Positions 9,950 through 22,231 of a stretch of 64,000 nucleotides of DNA are shown one piece after another. How positions within the stretch are numbered: the first letter of the stretch is position 1; the number at the start of each line of letters is the position of its first letter. A program made the translations under genes and the position numbers. Under the pieces are notes generated by a model. It was not told where the DNA came from and made no database searches. It was given only the letters and a program-made list of their open reading frames with translations. The stretch is from Bactrocera neohumeralis (lineage: Eukaryota > Arthropoda > Insecta > Diptera > Tephritidae): positions 37,858,839-37,922,838 of the forward strand of contig NC_065919.1 of the NCBI RefSeq assembly GCF_024586455.1. Reading direction: 5' to 3'.

Positions 9950-10967
9950 CCCATACACGAGCACACAAGTGCGTTCGATCGGTATGTGTGCGCTTGCGGT
10001 TTATCGTGTATGGGCTTGTTCGCGTACCGATCCATGTTCGCGAAAATGTTTGATTTTTTACGATCGGTGCGCGAACATGTTTATCGTGTATGGCGTTGTC
10101 GGCGCACAAAATCTCATTTCTCTCGTGTCGCCGAACAGTGAAGATCGCGGACAATGGCAAGTGTTAAGGAGAGCCTGCTTTTGAGGCTTCAAAAAATCGA
10201 TTTTTTTGAGGATTTTTTTGGGAGGGAAAGAAATAATTGATTCAAGCGAAATTTCTAGGCTTTATAGTTATATATTTGAATATCTTTCACAAATTTTTTG
10301 GATACGAAATCTTTTATATTCTGCCTTTGGGAAGCAATTACCCGATGCATCTCGCATCGGGCAGGATGCAGGTCGCAATATCTATCAGAAACAAAAAATT
10401 CAAAGAGATTCATATTTTTTATTAATTTATCTTCTAGTTAAACTAAGAAAATTCCAAAAAAAAGTGTAAAATGTAAAATTTTATTAAAAATTTAATAAAT
10501 AGTGGCTTTTGATCAAAAAAATTTTACTTTATGCTGTTTAAAAATATGTTAAAAGTTGACTTTTCTTAATATTTTTTAGTTTAAATATAAGATAATTTTA
10601 TGCCAATGATAATAAACTTTGCCCTAATTCCATACGACGTTTAGTTTTTTTTCTATCCTGCCCGCCAATTAAGAATAATCGTAAAAATAAAAAACCGAGA
10701 AATCACGCTTTAAAGTTTTCGCTTTTTGCCTAAGCGCTCATACATATACATAGTGTAAGAAAAATAAAAGTTGGAATAACTTATTAACGAAATACAATGA
10801 AATAGATAAAAATGCTACATTAGAAATAAATTCCAAGAAATGTTCCGCTTGCCTGTCGCACATGTTAACTCTGTGAAGAACGAACGTAAAATGGATTTGT
10901 GTGTCGTGTATGGGCAAACGAATTCATACCGATCGAACGCACTTGTGTGCTCGTGTATGGGCACTAT
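9950..10967. mobile_element. DNA transposon with about 40-bp inverted ends
   Basis: The left end CCCATACACGAGCACACAAG (about 9951) continues with TGCGTTCGATCGGTATG. The same sequence appears inverted at about 10930-10966. Inside the ends, the motif TCGTGTATGG occurs again near 10004, 10085 and 10903, making five copies near the termini, as expected for transposase-binding subterminal repeats. The flanks read TCTAAAAGC on the left and CACTATAAC on the right, so a TAA target duplication is possible but not clean. The interior has no full transposase; a short open frame from 10154 starts MASVKESLLLRLQKIDFFED and soon stops. The element is about 1.0 kb and non-autonomous. PIF/Harbinger-like or hAT-like membership is unresolved. 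Confidence 0.75.
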
Positions 10968-13189
10968 AACTGGAAGCCCAAACAAGGGGCTGTAGCTGTT
11001 TCCTTTCCTCACTTCGATGTGTAAAGTAGGATATGTATGTATTTGATTATGCAATGCATTTTATTGTTAGCAAGTTTGTGTACGTGTGCGTAGGTGTCCA
11101 CCACAACAGCAAAAACAACACCGAAACCCGCACGCAAAGTCATAAGCTTGCAACATCTAAAAATATTAACAAAATGTTGCTTTTGATGGAGCGAGGTTGA
11201 TAATAATAACAACAATGATATTGGTAATGACAGCACTAGTTTACAAAATAAAATAAGTAAGGGTCATGTCCTTGTATTGGATCCCATATCCATGTGTACA
11301 TGTGTAATAATTACTAAACTCAAACGTATGTATACTTATGTACATATGTATGTTTTATCACTATTACGCCCAGGATCATGTTATTTTCACGTCATATTTT
11401 CCAGCTACATACATAAGTATGTATACATTTTTCTGGATTTGATTTTGAAATTTTGATGCACGTTCGGACCCTTATTTTATGTTTGTAGTGCTGCATGGTT
11501 AAAACCATCTTTCAACAATGTAACCACGAAAATTACTATTTCGATTGACTCACTACGGTATTTGCTTTTAATTAGAATAACAAAGATTAAGTTATATGAC
11601 CAGGTCTTTTTTCAACTAAAAAACATACTTACAATCAAAATAAGCAAAAAGTTTAGTTACTGTTATGATATAGCGGGTATATTCAGAGAAATGCGGCAAC
11701 CGTGTATCAGAATGGCGATTCTTTTCTGTCTAATCGAAGACTACTTAATTTATAGGCAATTTTTTTTTTAGCAAATTTATGAAGAATTTTGGGCCTGGTC
11801 ATGTTAAGTGACTATTGCTGGTCATATATATGTATATAATAGACACAGACATACATACATAAATATCAGAATATATAAAGTATAACTAAAACAACTAATT
11901 TTTATTTTTTATGCTATCGAAACATGTTTTTTGTAATACTCTTATGTATGTATATGCAACAGTTTTTGTAAAAACTTAAAAAATTGTAAATATTCTGAAT
12001 ACATAAGGGGTCAGATTTTTTACTTGAAATGTTTAGAAAGAAAGATTTTTTAATGGACAAAAACTTTGTACACTAGTGTAATCCTTATGCGCACGGCAAC
12101 AAAGTGCTCTTGTTTGGAGTTTGTTGCTGTTTTGTTGTTTTACGTTTTCTTTTGCCGTTTGGCCTTAGCGGAGAAGGCGGTTTATACTATGTTTTGCCGA
12201 TTGCTGTTGGCGCAGCTGTCAGTCTCTGCTGCCGTCGACGCCCTGTTGCTGATGCCGCTTGATTAACGTTGTCCACGTTCAATTAGTAAAAGTGTTGCAT
12301 TGTAACTGACAGGCGGGCGCAAAAGTAGCAACAATAGATAACAGTGAATACAAACGCAATAACAACACAGTCGCCCGCAATAATAAAGCGGCAATTGTTG
12401 TTATTGGCGAAGTTAAAAGGCCGTAATGATTGCTGATGAGTTTCGTACGCGCTGCCTTTTGCCTTCGCCGGGTGTTCGTGGGTTTTAGAGGAAAATGTTT
12501 TTAGCGAGTTTTGCTTCGCCTTTTTTGTTTTATCTCTTTTAATGTGTTGTTGTGGTGATGTAAATATATTTTATCTTTTTTGTGTATTGTATTCAACCGT
12601 TGTTGGCAGTTTCTTTACTAATGTGACATGATAGTTGTGTTTTGTTGTTGTTGGGTTGCTTGTGACGTTTCGCCCTCTTCATTTCCCTGGCATATAACTG
12701 TACATAACCCGACATCGTTGCAAAAATTTGTTAAGTATTCGCTCACACCCACAGTCATCCTTACCGTTGGTCATTTTTGCGCTTGATTGGTGAAAAGTGA
12801 AATTTGAAAATTTTCTAAATTACATTATTATTAACTTACAGTGAGAAATAATTGAAGTTGTGAAAATTGCAATTTATTATAGCTGTTAAACATATGTACA
12901 TATATCTACTCAATTAATTATTACTATTGTTATCATTGTATTTATAATATTGTCTTAATAGTGAGCAATATTAGGTCTTTAATGTTTCATTCTCTTCAAA
13001 TTTAGTTTAGTCTTTCACTGAATAACTTCTTCTCGACGAAATCTGTAAAGAAATATTAACAAGTACATACATAAATCATTGCGTTATTTTAGAAGAATCA
13101 GTAGTATAAGCGTTCACACATAAGGGACAACGGCCTTTGCGATATTGCGATACGCAGAACGTATATTTGTTCCACTGTATGTGTTTTAA
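10968..13189. other. Unannotated DNA, scattered microsatellites
   Basis: No gene seen. Small ATGT tracts occur near 11326-11352 and 11825-11860. Around 12060-12500 the DNA is GC-richer and rich in CAA/TTG runs typical of fly non-coding DNA, without splice-framed coding potential. Confidence 0.4.
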
Positions 13190-13220
13190 TTTCATTACCT
13201 TTTCAATTGCTTCGCTCCGT

Positions 13221-13402
13221 CAGAGGAAAGGATCCTACCCACACGAATAATGCGAGGTCTACGTTATGAGATCAACAAAGAAACGAACATTGAAGAGCGC
13301 CCAATATTGGAGCAGTTAAAAAGATCACTTTCATTTGACAGCACGGAGTGTGCGACAAACGGAACGGAGGTACGATGTGTGGGTAATCGATCATTGTTTT
13401 GA
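13221..13402 (+). CDS. Candidate coding fragment, unknown
   Basis: An open frame runs from a stop at 13187-13189 to TGA at 13400-13402. From 13250 it reads MRGLRYEINKETNIEERPIL then EQLKRSLSFDSTECATNGTE. The composition, with alternating charged and aliphatic residues, looks more like protein than the simple-sequence frames elsewhere in this window. A pyrimidine-rich stretch ending CCGTCAG at 13217-13223 could act as a splice acceptor, and GAG|GTACGA at 13369 as a weak donor. I do not recognise the family. It could be an exon of a host gene, a piece of an unidentified transposon, or chance. The ATG at 13250 is given only as a reference point. Confidence 0.25.
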
Positions 13403-15069
13403 GGCACATAATCACACACATACACAGTAATCGACAAAAACCACCATAACTCACTGACGATCTCATCGCTGTGGGATCAATTTCAAAGGCACAACGGAGT
13501 GAAATTAATTGATGAATAGAATAGAATATGTAAATGTACGAGTACATACATATGTACAAATTTACTTATTTCTTGGGTGCGCACTCTTTTTGGCTTTTCT
13601 CGTGTTTGGAATTCTCAGTCTGGAACCCCTTGTTTCGCTGATAACATAATAATCCTGATGGATATTTTCCCTGCATACCGCTAGAAGGCATTGACATTTC
13701 AGCTCTATAGTATATCAAGTTTCGGTGCATACCTTTATTATTCTAGTTTTCGATTCGGAATTTAAGCTACAGTTATGGAAAATAAATGCGCAGCTGCTTC
13801 CCAACCATTGTCTTATATTGCCCAATTTACAATTTTCTATCAAAAAATATAATATCTTTATTTCTTCTCATACGCTTATCTTTGGGGCGTGATAGCTTTT
13901 GCGGTAGCTAATCTGAGGTTTAGCTTGGTAAATAATTTTTGGCAGTTACTTTTAGTTATATATTGTAATACAAGGCATCAAAACTTGCTTTACCTTACCC
14001 CGCATCACGACAAGCTAAAGTTTATGGTATACTAACTGTCAAATTTATTGCCATTGCCGTTGCCAAGTCTGCATGTGGGCATTTGTTATCATAACATAAT
14101 CATTTGCAAAAAGGCGTCGGGTAGGTAGGTTGGAGCTGATGTAGCGCATGTTTTGAGCTCTTGAACTTCTAAATTTTTATATGGATGACTGAAATTTTTG
14201 TGGAAAATAAAAAGATTTCATATTTTCGGACTATAGTAATTGTAGCATAAATTTTATATACCAATTAAATTAATAAATTTAATATGAGCAATGATATTTT
14301 GATTCATGCTAGTATAAGTTTTATAAAATTAATACTTCGTTCATTCGCCAATCCATTCTGTATAATTTTTCCGCAAATTAACAATATTAAACTAAATATC
14401 ATTTTTTTGGAAAAATGTATTAAATTATTTTGAAAATGTACTTTATTTTTATAATTTAACACAACTGTCTTAATAATCACTCTACTAAATTTAGTATTGC
14501 CGTCGGTATATGTGTAAATGGGATGTGTTGCCTCTTCGAAATTTTCATAGAAATGAAAACTGACCTGTCAAACTGCTGAAGTGACAGTTCGTTGCATTCC
14601 ATAAGCAGTATGGAGTCTTCACAGGCAATACGTACAGCAATACAGTTAGTATACAGTAAATTTTTGCCTGTCGAGATGCCCTGTTAATGTAAAGACTCGT
14701 AACGATGGGTCGCATTCTGAATGTTTATCTAAAAATAGTGTACAATTTGCTTTTTTAATTAACTCTCCAAAAGCACTGGGTATCTTTTGATCAAATCTGA
14801 AGATTTGGGCAGTCCAATGTCATCACTTTTTGACATCTTGTCCGAAAACTAATTTTTGCAGTAATTGAATAGTTTCATTCGCAAAGTGGTTTGATAATCA
14901 TCTTATTTAAAAATGTAACTGTCAAGATCGTCTTTACGCGATTTATAATTAGTGCTGTATAGACCTCAAAGCAATGTTTTGGTTTTTCTAACTTTGAGCT
15001 CTCTTTTTATATTCTCACAACATGTTGCTACAGACCAAGACTATATGTTCGCTTAACGGTTCTTTTTAA
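13403..15069. other. Unannotated AT-rich DNA
   Basis: No supported gene. A short inverted pair CAGGCAA / TTGCCTG lies at about 14622 and 14668 but has no transposon context. Confidence 0.4.
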
Positions 15070-16140
15070 CACCTAAATCTAAATTAGATAGATTTGAAGT
15101 TATATATACATATACATATAATTCATTAGGATGACAAGACGAGTTGATTTCCGGTTGACTCTTTGTCCGTCCATCCGTCCATCCATGCAATCTGTAACTT
15201 GTGTAAAAAGTGAGATATGTATCTTGCTAAAACTTGTTGCACATGTGTATTGGCATCATGAAAACTTCGGTATTATAATGGGTTGTCAAAAACGTCTTGC
15301 GGTATTTTTATTGAACTTTTTTTTTATTGAAATTGAAATTAATTTTTGATGACTCATGCCCAGCTCTTGACCGATGCTACGGCTGCTACTATGCCGGTCT
15401 TCTTTCAGCGATTTTATCGCAATTTTCGACGACAGGCCTTCCGGAGCGTGGCTCATCTTCGACCACCTCTACACCAGAACGAAAACGTTGAAACCATCGT
15501 TGTGTGGTGGAAATGGAAATTGTATCGGGTCCTTAAACTGCACAAATTTTATTGGCGGCTTGAGATGCATTTTTGCCTTTATCGTAGTAGTACTGTAAAA
15601 TATGCCGTATTTTCTCTTTATTTTGCTCCATGTTTGCGACGCTATAACTCACGAACGACTTAAAAGAAACGGCAATCAATCAAACAGTTATTAGCGCGTG
15701 AAACGAGCTTTCCAAAAAAGTATAGCATGACCCGATGCGACGAATAAAACTAGAACTACGCGCTTTCAGCGCCAACTAGCGAAAATACCGCAAGACTTTT
15801 TTGACAACCTATTAGATTGGCGTAATTCGAGCACTGCCACGCCCAAAAACTTCCGTTAATAGAAAGCCTATAAAATGTATAAACAAAACCGAAAACTAAA
15901 ATACAAAACTGTAATTGAATACAATGAATTTCAGTGGAAAGAGGCATTTGCGGTTGAAAAATGTTGAAAAAGTGGTAGTGAACCCACCCCTACTAAGTTC
16001 AATGTACACATCTCACAATAATAATATTTCGGGCAAGCAAAATGTTGTAGTGAAACTAAGTAAATAAGACACCAAATGTGTTATCTATTCTGTTTCTTAG
16101 AATTGTTGAATTCTTTCACAACATTTTTTTTACTCTTGAA
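15070..16140 (+). repeat. DR-A dispersed repeat split by a mariner derivative
   Basis: Forward copy of DR-A. The left part has the GACGAGTTGATTTCCGG and GTCCGTCCATCCGTCCATCC tracts (about 15140-15185), then TGGCATCATGAAAAC and GGTATTA up to 15276. It resumes at 15813 with TTAGATTGGCG and CTGCCACGCCC. The intervening 15277-15812 is a mariner deletion derivative. The resumption point gives an empty-site reconstruction for the insertion. Confidence 0.6.
15277..15812 (-). mobile_element. Mariner internal-deletion derivative, copy 2
   Basis: Nearly the same sequence as 3510-4055 in the same orientation, with the same inverted ends (GGGTTGTCAAAAACGTCTTG on the left and AGGTTGTCAAAAAAGTCTTG on the right read inward). 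The transposase start on the minus strand (ATG at about 15632) is better here: ATG-GAG-CAA, with no stop at codon 3. However, 8 bases are missing near 15400 relative to copy 1, which breaks the frame before the second helix-turn-helix ends. As in copy 1, the catalytic domain is entirely absent, so it can only move with transposase supplied elsewhere. It lies inside a DR-A copy. Confidence 0.8.
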
Positions 16141-16640
16141 ACATATGGAGTTAAATCTACATAAATTACAATTCCAGGATGACAAGCGGAATTGAAATCC
16201 CGGTCACAAAAAAGTAAGAACGAGCTTGAAGATGTGTGTAATGGGGCCACCCCCACGCCCACAAAACGCCATTAATCGAAAGAAATAGCCATAACTAAGC
16301 CAAAAATTAAGATACAAAACTGTTATTTAATAAAACAATTCACAATAATGAGAGCCATCTGAAAACTTTTAAAAAGTGGGCCTAATAAGCTATTCAAGCT
16401 ATATCACTCAAATTTTTATAAGACAAATAATTTCGACATCTCTTGCGAAAGCGTGAAAATAGGTGAAACCGTATGATAGTCACACCCCATATATCTAATA
16501 GAAAAATTTCCGATTGACTTTCACCGCATATATTGGACATATCGAACATATCTGTGACTAAATGGGATAAAATCGGGTGGAAACTTGCCCCAGCTTTCAA
16601 ACAACTGACATCAAGATTTTTAAATCAAATTTACTTTACT
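16141..16640 (+). repeat. Second DR-A copy, partial
   Basis: The phrases GATGACAAGCGGAATTG, CCACGCCCACAAAACGCC and CCATAACTAAGCC repeat those of the copy just upstream. This is therefore a second partial copy in the same orientation and not a continuation. Confidence 0.5.
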
Positions 16641-16645
16641 CGTAG

Positions 16646-17045
16646 TACAGAGTTTGTTCGGAAAGTAATGGGACTGATTTTCTTCAGCCGCGAGTGTACT
16701 TCTGAGCGTCAGTGCACCGACTGGATTCGGTAGAAGACCTTCCTAGCTAACGAACGAGCGGCTGGTCAGTTGTCTCCGAGCAGCTGGAGAGTCAGGACAA
16801 ACAACAACGCGACGTATTTCTGTGAGTATTTTCTGTGAGTGAGTTAGAGCAGAGGTACGTGATTAAATTCTGTGTGAAACTCGGTAAATCTGCGGCAGAG
16901 ACGTTTGATATGTTCAATCAGGCTTATCCAGATGTTCTTTAGAAAGAAGTGGTGTGTTTCGGCGGCACCAGTCCTTTTTGGAGGCCCGGTAAGAGGTCGC
17001 TGAAGAATGAGCAAATCTTCTGTATGAACCTCGTAAAAAATCAAA
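16646..17045 (+). mobile_element. Mariner 5' end with transposase start
   Basis: The sequence from about 16646, TTTGTTCGGAAAGTAATGGG followed by ACTGATTTTC, is a typical mariner terminal repeat. At 16847-16942 the plus strand reads EQRYVIKFCVKLGKSAAETF then DMFNQAYPDVL and a TAG stop. This is the N-terminal helix-turn-helix start of a mariner transposase, with its start codon apparently mutated (TTA in place of ATG before GAG-CAG). A frame-shifted GRP-like segment follows at about 16980-17000. Everything after 17045 is missing, so this is a 5' fragment with no catalytic domain and no right end. Confidence 0.7.
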
Positions 17046-19690
17046 TTTGTGCTTTACAATCCTATTGTGATAGTGTTTATCCACAAATTTGAAATGAAAA
17101 GCTTGTTTATGTGATTTTCAAAATTTTTTTTCGATGTAATTTTTTCTATTTCTCCTTGAGTTGGTTATTTCAGAATCGAATGTTTTATGTGTTTTTATTA
17201 ATTTGAATAAGACACTAAAGAACTGAAGTGAGCATTGTTCTCTCTTAGCATTTTGTTGTAAATTACAAACAAAGGCATAAACTCACTTTTAATATTTCTA
17301 ACATATCTAATCGTTATCTTGTATTTCCTGCCGACAATGAGCCACTCTATGCGCAGATATTTACTTATGCCATAGTTATCATTTTCGTTTGTTAGACTGC
17401 ACTTTATTCGCCGAAGCATTATAAAGAATGAATGGAGATCTTGTTGACTCGCGAGATATCTTAAATACACATACATACATACCTGTATATCATAATTAAA
17501 AATTTAACTGTGAGTATTTGTGGTTATTGTTTGCTTTAACACAGGTGGAAACGTTTTAAATGAAAAGATGCTTGTAAGAAGACATGTTCTGCATCGCTAA
17601 TGATCACTCTAAACGTAATCGTTGTTTAAAATAAAGGAGAATTGGTTCAAGTCAAAAAGTAAAATTTTCAAAAAGCATTAATATTGATCAAAAATCTGTT
17701 GCAAAAAAACTTGTCATATGCTGTCATTCTTGACTGCCGACTTGCGTGTTGCTTAGTTCATTTTATGTTAGTTCACTTACAAGGAATTACCATGAATGTG
17801 GTAGAACAATATTTGGAATACTTGTTAGTAATATTTTTAATGGAAAACTTATGACCCTAATCCCAAATCCCACAGAGTTTATTAAGTACCCGATATTAAG
17901 ATATTCAAGGTCAAATTTATTATGGCAATTTCTTCACCTCTATCCGTATTGTTTTACGTAATATTTTTTTACGCACAATTCATTTCTTGTTTTAATTAAA
18001 ATTACAGTCGATATACATCACTCCTTTGCTGTTAAACGAAACTGTTATGAACAAGAAACAGAACAGAACCAAACAGTATAACAGCAACGTACTCTGCGTT
18101 ACGCAAAATCGAGCAGCGCTAATCGAAATCAACTTTGTGCACGGCATGCCTTCGACCGTCCACTCTACAGGCACTCCTAGCCCATCGATACTTATGTACA
18201 TATGTATAATCAGACGCAAATATGTCTTTTCTCCAGATTCTTGTAAATAACTCATTCCTTTTAAATGTATCCTGGAATTTTGTTTCTCGAAATAACAGTT
18301 TTTATGTGAAAAATTTTATTAAAGTTTTTTTCTCACGAAGGACATTTAAAAGATTGATTTTTACCAGCAAATAGGAATAATACAGAAATATTTTTAACTA
18401 CCTGTGCACACACTACTTTATATATTTATGTTATAAAGCTGACCACAGAACAAAACACCACAAGAAGAAAAGAAGAAAAACCATTCCATATTTCAGAAAG
18501 AGCTTAATTGCGACTGTAGTAGCTCAACGGCAGAACTGTTGCGTAATCTTTTCGAATCTATTTGATTCAAAACTAATGTTCGCTTGATCGGCAGGAAATA
18601 TGTGCGAAAACTTCGCAAAGTTGGGATCCAATATTAACTGGCAACTTAAATTTTATACTGATTATTTGTGCAACTGTTACGAGCCGGAATTTTAGCCAGA
18701 TAACTTTAAAATAGCAGAGCCTGTCACCGTGTACTTATACAACTAATGGTCAAGGTATGAATATTAGTAAGAGATTAATGAGTGAATAGTTAACACAATC
18801 TTTACATTGACTGAAGTAACTCGGAAATTTAAAGAATTAGAATTGATATAATTTAAACAAAGCTTGACACACTATGACTCTTGAATTTATTCCAAAGATT
18901 TGCATACAACTGCTATCATAGACCGAGTGCAAGCAAAAGACAGAAAAAACTATTATCTCTGAGAATCGTTAGTATATTGGGTTTTTTCTACAATATTGTC
19001 CTCCTCTTTTTCTCCTGGCACTTATCCTTTTTACATTAGCAGTCCACGGCAGCTCCACGAAATTGTGTAACAGCGATCACGTTCACCACAATGAATAAGA
19101 AGAGGCATCGGTTTACTAAAGACATCATCAACAACAACAAAACAGTTGTTGACTTTCGTTGGTCACACAAATGCAATTAATTGTTTGGGGTTTCTGTTTT
19201 GATTGCAATATTCGCAACAGTGAATAGTACATATACGAGCGAGGCCGAGCAACGAGCAATATGTAGGAAAAACTAAAAAATATGAAAGTATAAAAACACA
19301 GATTAATAAATAAATATTATCAAAGTGAATTGAATACGACGTTTTTTCGGCAAAGTTTCCGATTCTAGCAGCCATTAAACAGTGATAAACTTTCGATTAC
19401 AGCGATAAAAAATATATTCATTTATAATTGTGTATACTAAAGCAACCATATATATTTTTGCCCACTTAAACTAAACGTTTTTCAAAATAATAATAAACTG
19501 ATTATTGATTATGAGCTTAATCAAACTATGTCAAATCAAATATATGTACGTTCAAACTTTATACCAGTTTTTCCTAGACCTTTAACAAGTTGCAAGTGGC
19601 AGCACCACGCCTATTTCAGCTACAACTTGAACTAACAACCTACTTGTAGTTGCTTCGTTCATACTTGGTGTGCGTAAACACGCTGTAAGC
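17046..19690. other. Unannotated AT-rich DNA
   Basis: No gene supported. A tRNA-like A-box/B-box pair near 18515-18560 was considered and rejected. A TGGTCACAC motif at 19160-19168 resembles a fly core-promoter element but is isolated. Confidence 0.4.
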
Positions 19691-21320
19691 GCTCGTTCGG
19701 TCGGCATCATGCTGCGAAAATGTTCGATCGCGGTTGCCGTATCGAACCGATAGTTCGCAATGAGTCGGGTCGGTGCTGCCATGTTAGTCATTGTCGGCAA
19801 TGTTGCCAACGAACATCGTATAATTCGATCGGTCGGATAGTATATGGTCGCGTAGTGGAAATTTCAACCAGATATAACTTCGTTGTTATTGTGCCGAAAG
19901 TACGAACAAAGTCTAGTTGTGCGATAAGAAGTTTTAGTGTGCAAACAAAAGCGAAAAAAGTACATTTAACGACTTCTTTGCAAAGTGCGAATAAATGCAA
20001 ACGATTGTTGGGTTTGTATAGCGGTAAATACGTGTGTGATTACACCAAGTAGTGAAAACAAGCGTGTGCTGCGGAAATAAACGAATTCATTGTTTGAGCT
20101 AAATAAAGAGGATGAAATGTGTTGCTTGTATTGAAGTTTTTGAAAAGCAAATCAAGCCAAATTTAAGTGAAATCACACGCTGTACTGTGCAGTTCAAGAC
20201 GTGTATTTGGTAAAATGAACAAAAGTAGTTGGAAATTAAAAAATATCAAAGTATTAAATAAATGATTGAGCAAAGATTGCTGGCTCCATATTCGCGTGTG
20301 GTGACGAAATTGCGAAGTGTGCAAACGGGAAAAGTGCGTGCGTTCCGCTTATGGAAAAACTAAATTGGTTTTCTGTTTGCATTGTATTTGTGTAAAACAG
20401 AAAATAATAAAAAGCTGAGAGCGATAAGCAACAATAGCAACAAAACGTGGCTACGAAAATATTTTATCACATTCGTCCGCACACGTTATTTCGTTTATGG
20501 TTTTCCAAATAAATTGCTTCTGCAGTGAAAAAAGGCAACAAAAGCGACCAAATAAAAACAAAGAAAACGTTGCCACAGCAAAATTGTGGAAAACGCATTC
20601 ATCGAACCGAGCGTTTGTTTGTTTTGTTTTGCTTTTGGATATGACGCGCGAAAAGTGAACTGCGCGCGACGAACGACAACCGAACCAATTCGATAACAGG
20701 GAGCGGTGCGGGAGAAACTTTGTACGTGTGTGTGTATGAGTGGTGTGAACGCAGAAAAATAATAAATAAATAAAAATAAAATACAACATAAACGTGTCAT
20801 GCCGCTACAATCTCGCGCTGTCATTCACAAAAAGTGCGGAATATTAAAAACACTCGTCCCTTACTTCCTAAATGAAATGAAATGATTAAATGTTTTCTAC
20901 CTAATTAAGAGTGACATTTATGCAACATATGTTCGTTGAAAACTAGAAAGAGCGATGATCTGTATGAAAAAATAATAGAGAGTAAAAAGTTTAAGGCAAA
21001 AAATGTTCAAATTCGAAAATATCAGTGCTCTTAAAAATTGTTGGAAATTCGATTCAAAGCAGTCGGAACCAAAAGAAAATATTTTGTAATGAATTCGTTA
21101 TTGCTAAAGCAAAAAACAACAAATAATAATAAAATTCAAGTTAATGGAATAATATTGTAATGCTGAAATTGAAGGTGAATATATCTAAAAGTAAAACGAA
21201 AATTGTTAAAATTATACGTAAATAAAAATAAAGTGAGATTAAAAATTTTTATTTATTCAAACTGTGACGACAATTTCATATTGATAATATATACCAAACG
21301 CGATTGCAGAAACCTGAAAG
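19690..21320 (+). other. Candidate long untranslated first exon
   Basis: From about 19690 the composition changes. The plus strand becomes rich in AAGTGCG, GTGCGAAT, CAAAAGCGAAAAAAG and CAACAATAGCAAC type phrases that are characteristic of long fly 5' untranslated regions. The stretch ends in CTGAAAG|GTGAGTGACA, a very strong 5' splice site with the exon end at 21320. ATG codons are followed quickly by stops in all frames, so the stretch is not protein-coding. The transcription start is not resolved; CGATCGGTCGG-rich DNA at 19690-19860 could hold a TATA-less promoter. If correct, the intron to its right is many kilobases long. This is inference from composition and one splice signal. Confidence 0.45.
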
Positions 21321-22195
21321 GTGAGTGACAGCTTAAGAGTATTTACTGATAAAACGTAATTTGAACCCCTTAATAATACTAATCACAATTAAAGGAATGA
21401 GACACATCCAAAAATAAAAGCGTTTTTAAAACTTCAACTTTATGAATTACATTTCTGTATTCTACTTTGAAGAAAGAGCTTGACTTGATAAGTTAGTTTT
21501 TATCGAATAGAATATGTTTCCAATAATACTAAAAATAATTATACTAAATGCTATTTGTGGAGACTTTCTATATTTTAAAGCTAATATACATAAATAATAA
21601 ATTCTTGTATTAAATAAGTAGGAGTCACTAAAATAAATATCCCAATCATCACGATCGAATCACTTTCGGAAACAAAGCATTGCTTTTACTTACACATTTT
21701 TATGGGCATTCGTGTTAAAAAAATATTTAGAAAAATTTAATAATGTCAAAGATGTTTCGAAAATATCTTCGTAGTTTTCTTATTCCAATATGTATTTCTG
21801 TCTCCCTGAATAATCAAATCAGCTGTTTTCTTCAATTTAACGACCCGCCAATCAGTAACCGGTTATTCCACATCTGTGTACATACATATATGTATGTACT
21901 TACATGCATATGTATTTATTGAGCATTCATTATTCTATCCATCCGGCTATGTATCTATGTATCTATCTTCCTAACTACACGCTTTCCGCAAACACATTTT
22001 CTGTTCATCAATTCGCTCTGATAACCCAATTATGGGTGTGACATAATGACGAGCATGAAACTGGAATGCCAACGACACAATTAGTCGAACAAAATTATTT
22101 GAGATTGTAAAGGTATTTGTCAGACGTGTGCTCATATTTGTTGCCTGAAGATCAACGAACAAAGACAAATAATTATTTGTAGGAATGAATCTACA

Positions 22196-22231
22196 TAAGT
22201 ATGTATGTATGTATGTACATACTTGTATGTA
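22196..22231. repeat. (ATGT)n microsatellite
   Basis: Tetranucleotide tract that turns into its own inverse (GTATGTAC ATACTTG). Confidence 0.85.

Noticed and set aside
18510..18565. tRNA-like A box (TAGCTCAACGG) and B-box-like TTCGAATC
   Set aside because: The D stem has a mismatch, the T stem and acceptor stem do not pair, and there is no discriminator or terminator. At most this is a decayed tRNA or SINE relic.
20451..20824. Minus-strand open frames of about 110 codons
   Set aside because: They lie opposite the candidate untranslated exon and are rich in F, C, H and T from simple composition; no domain or splice support.
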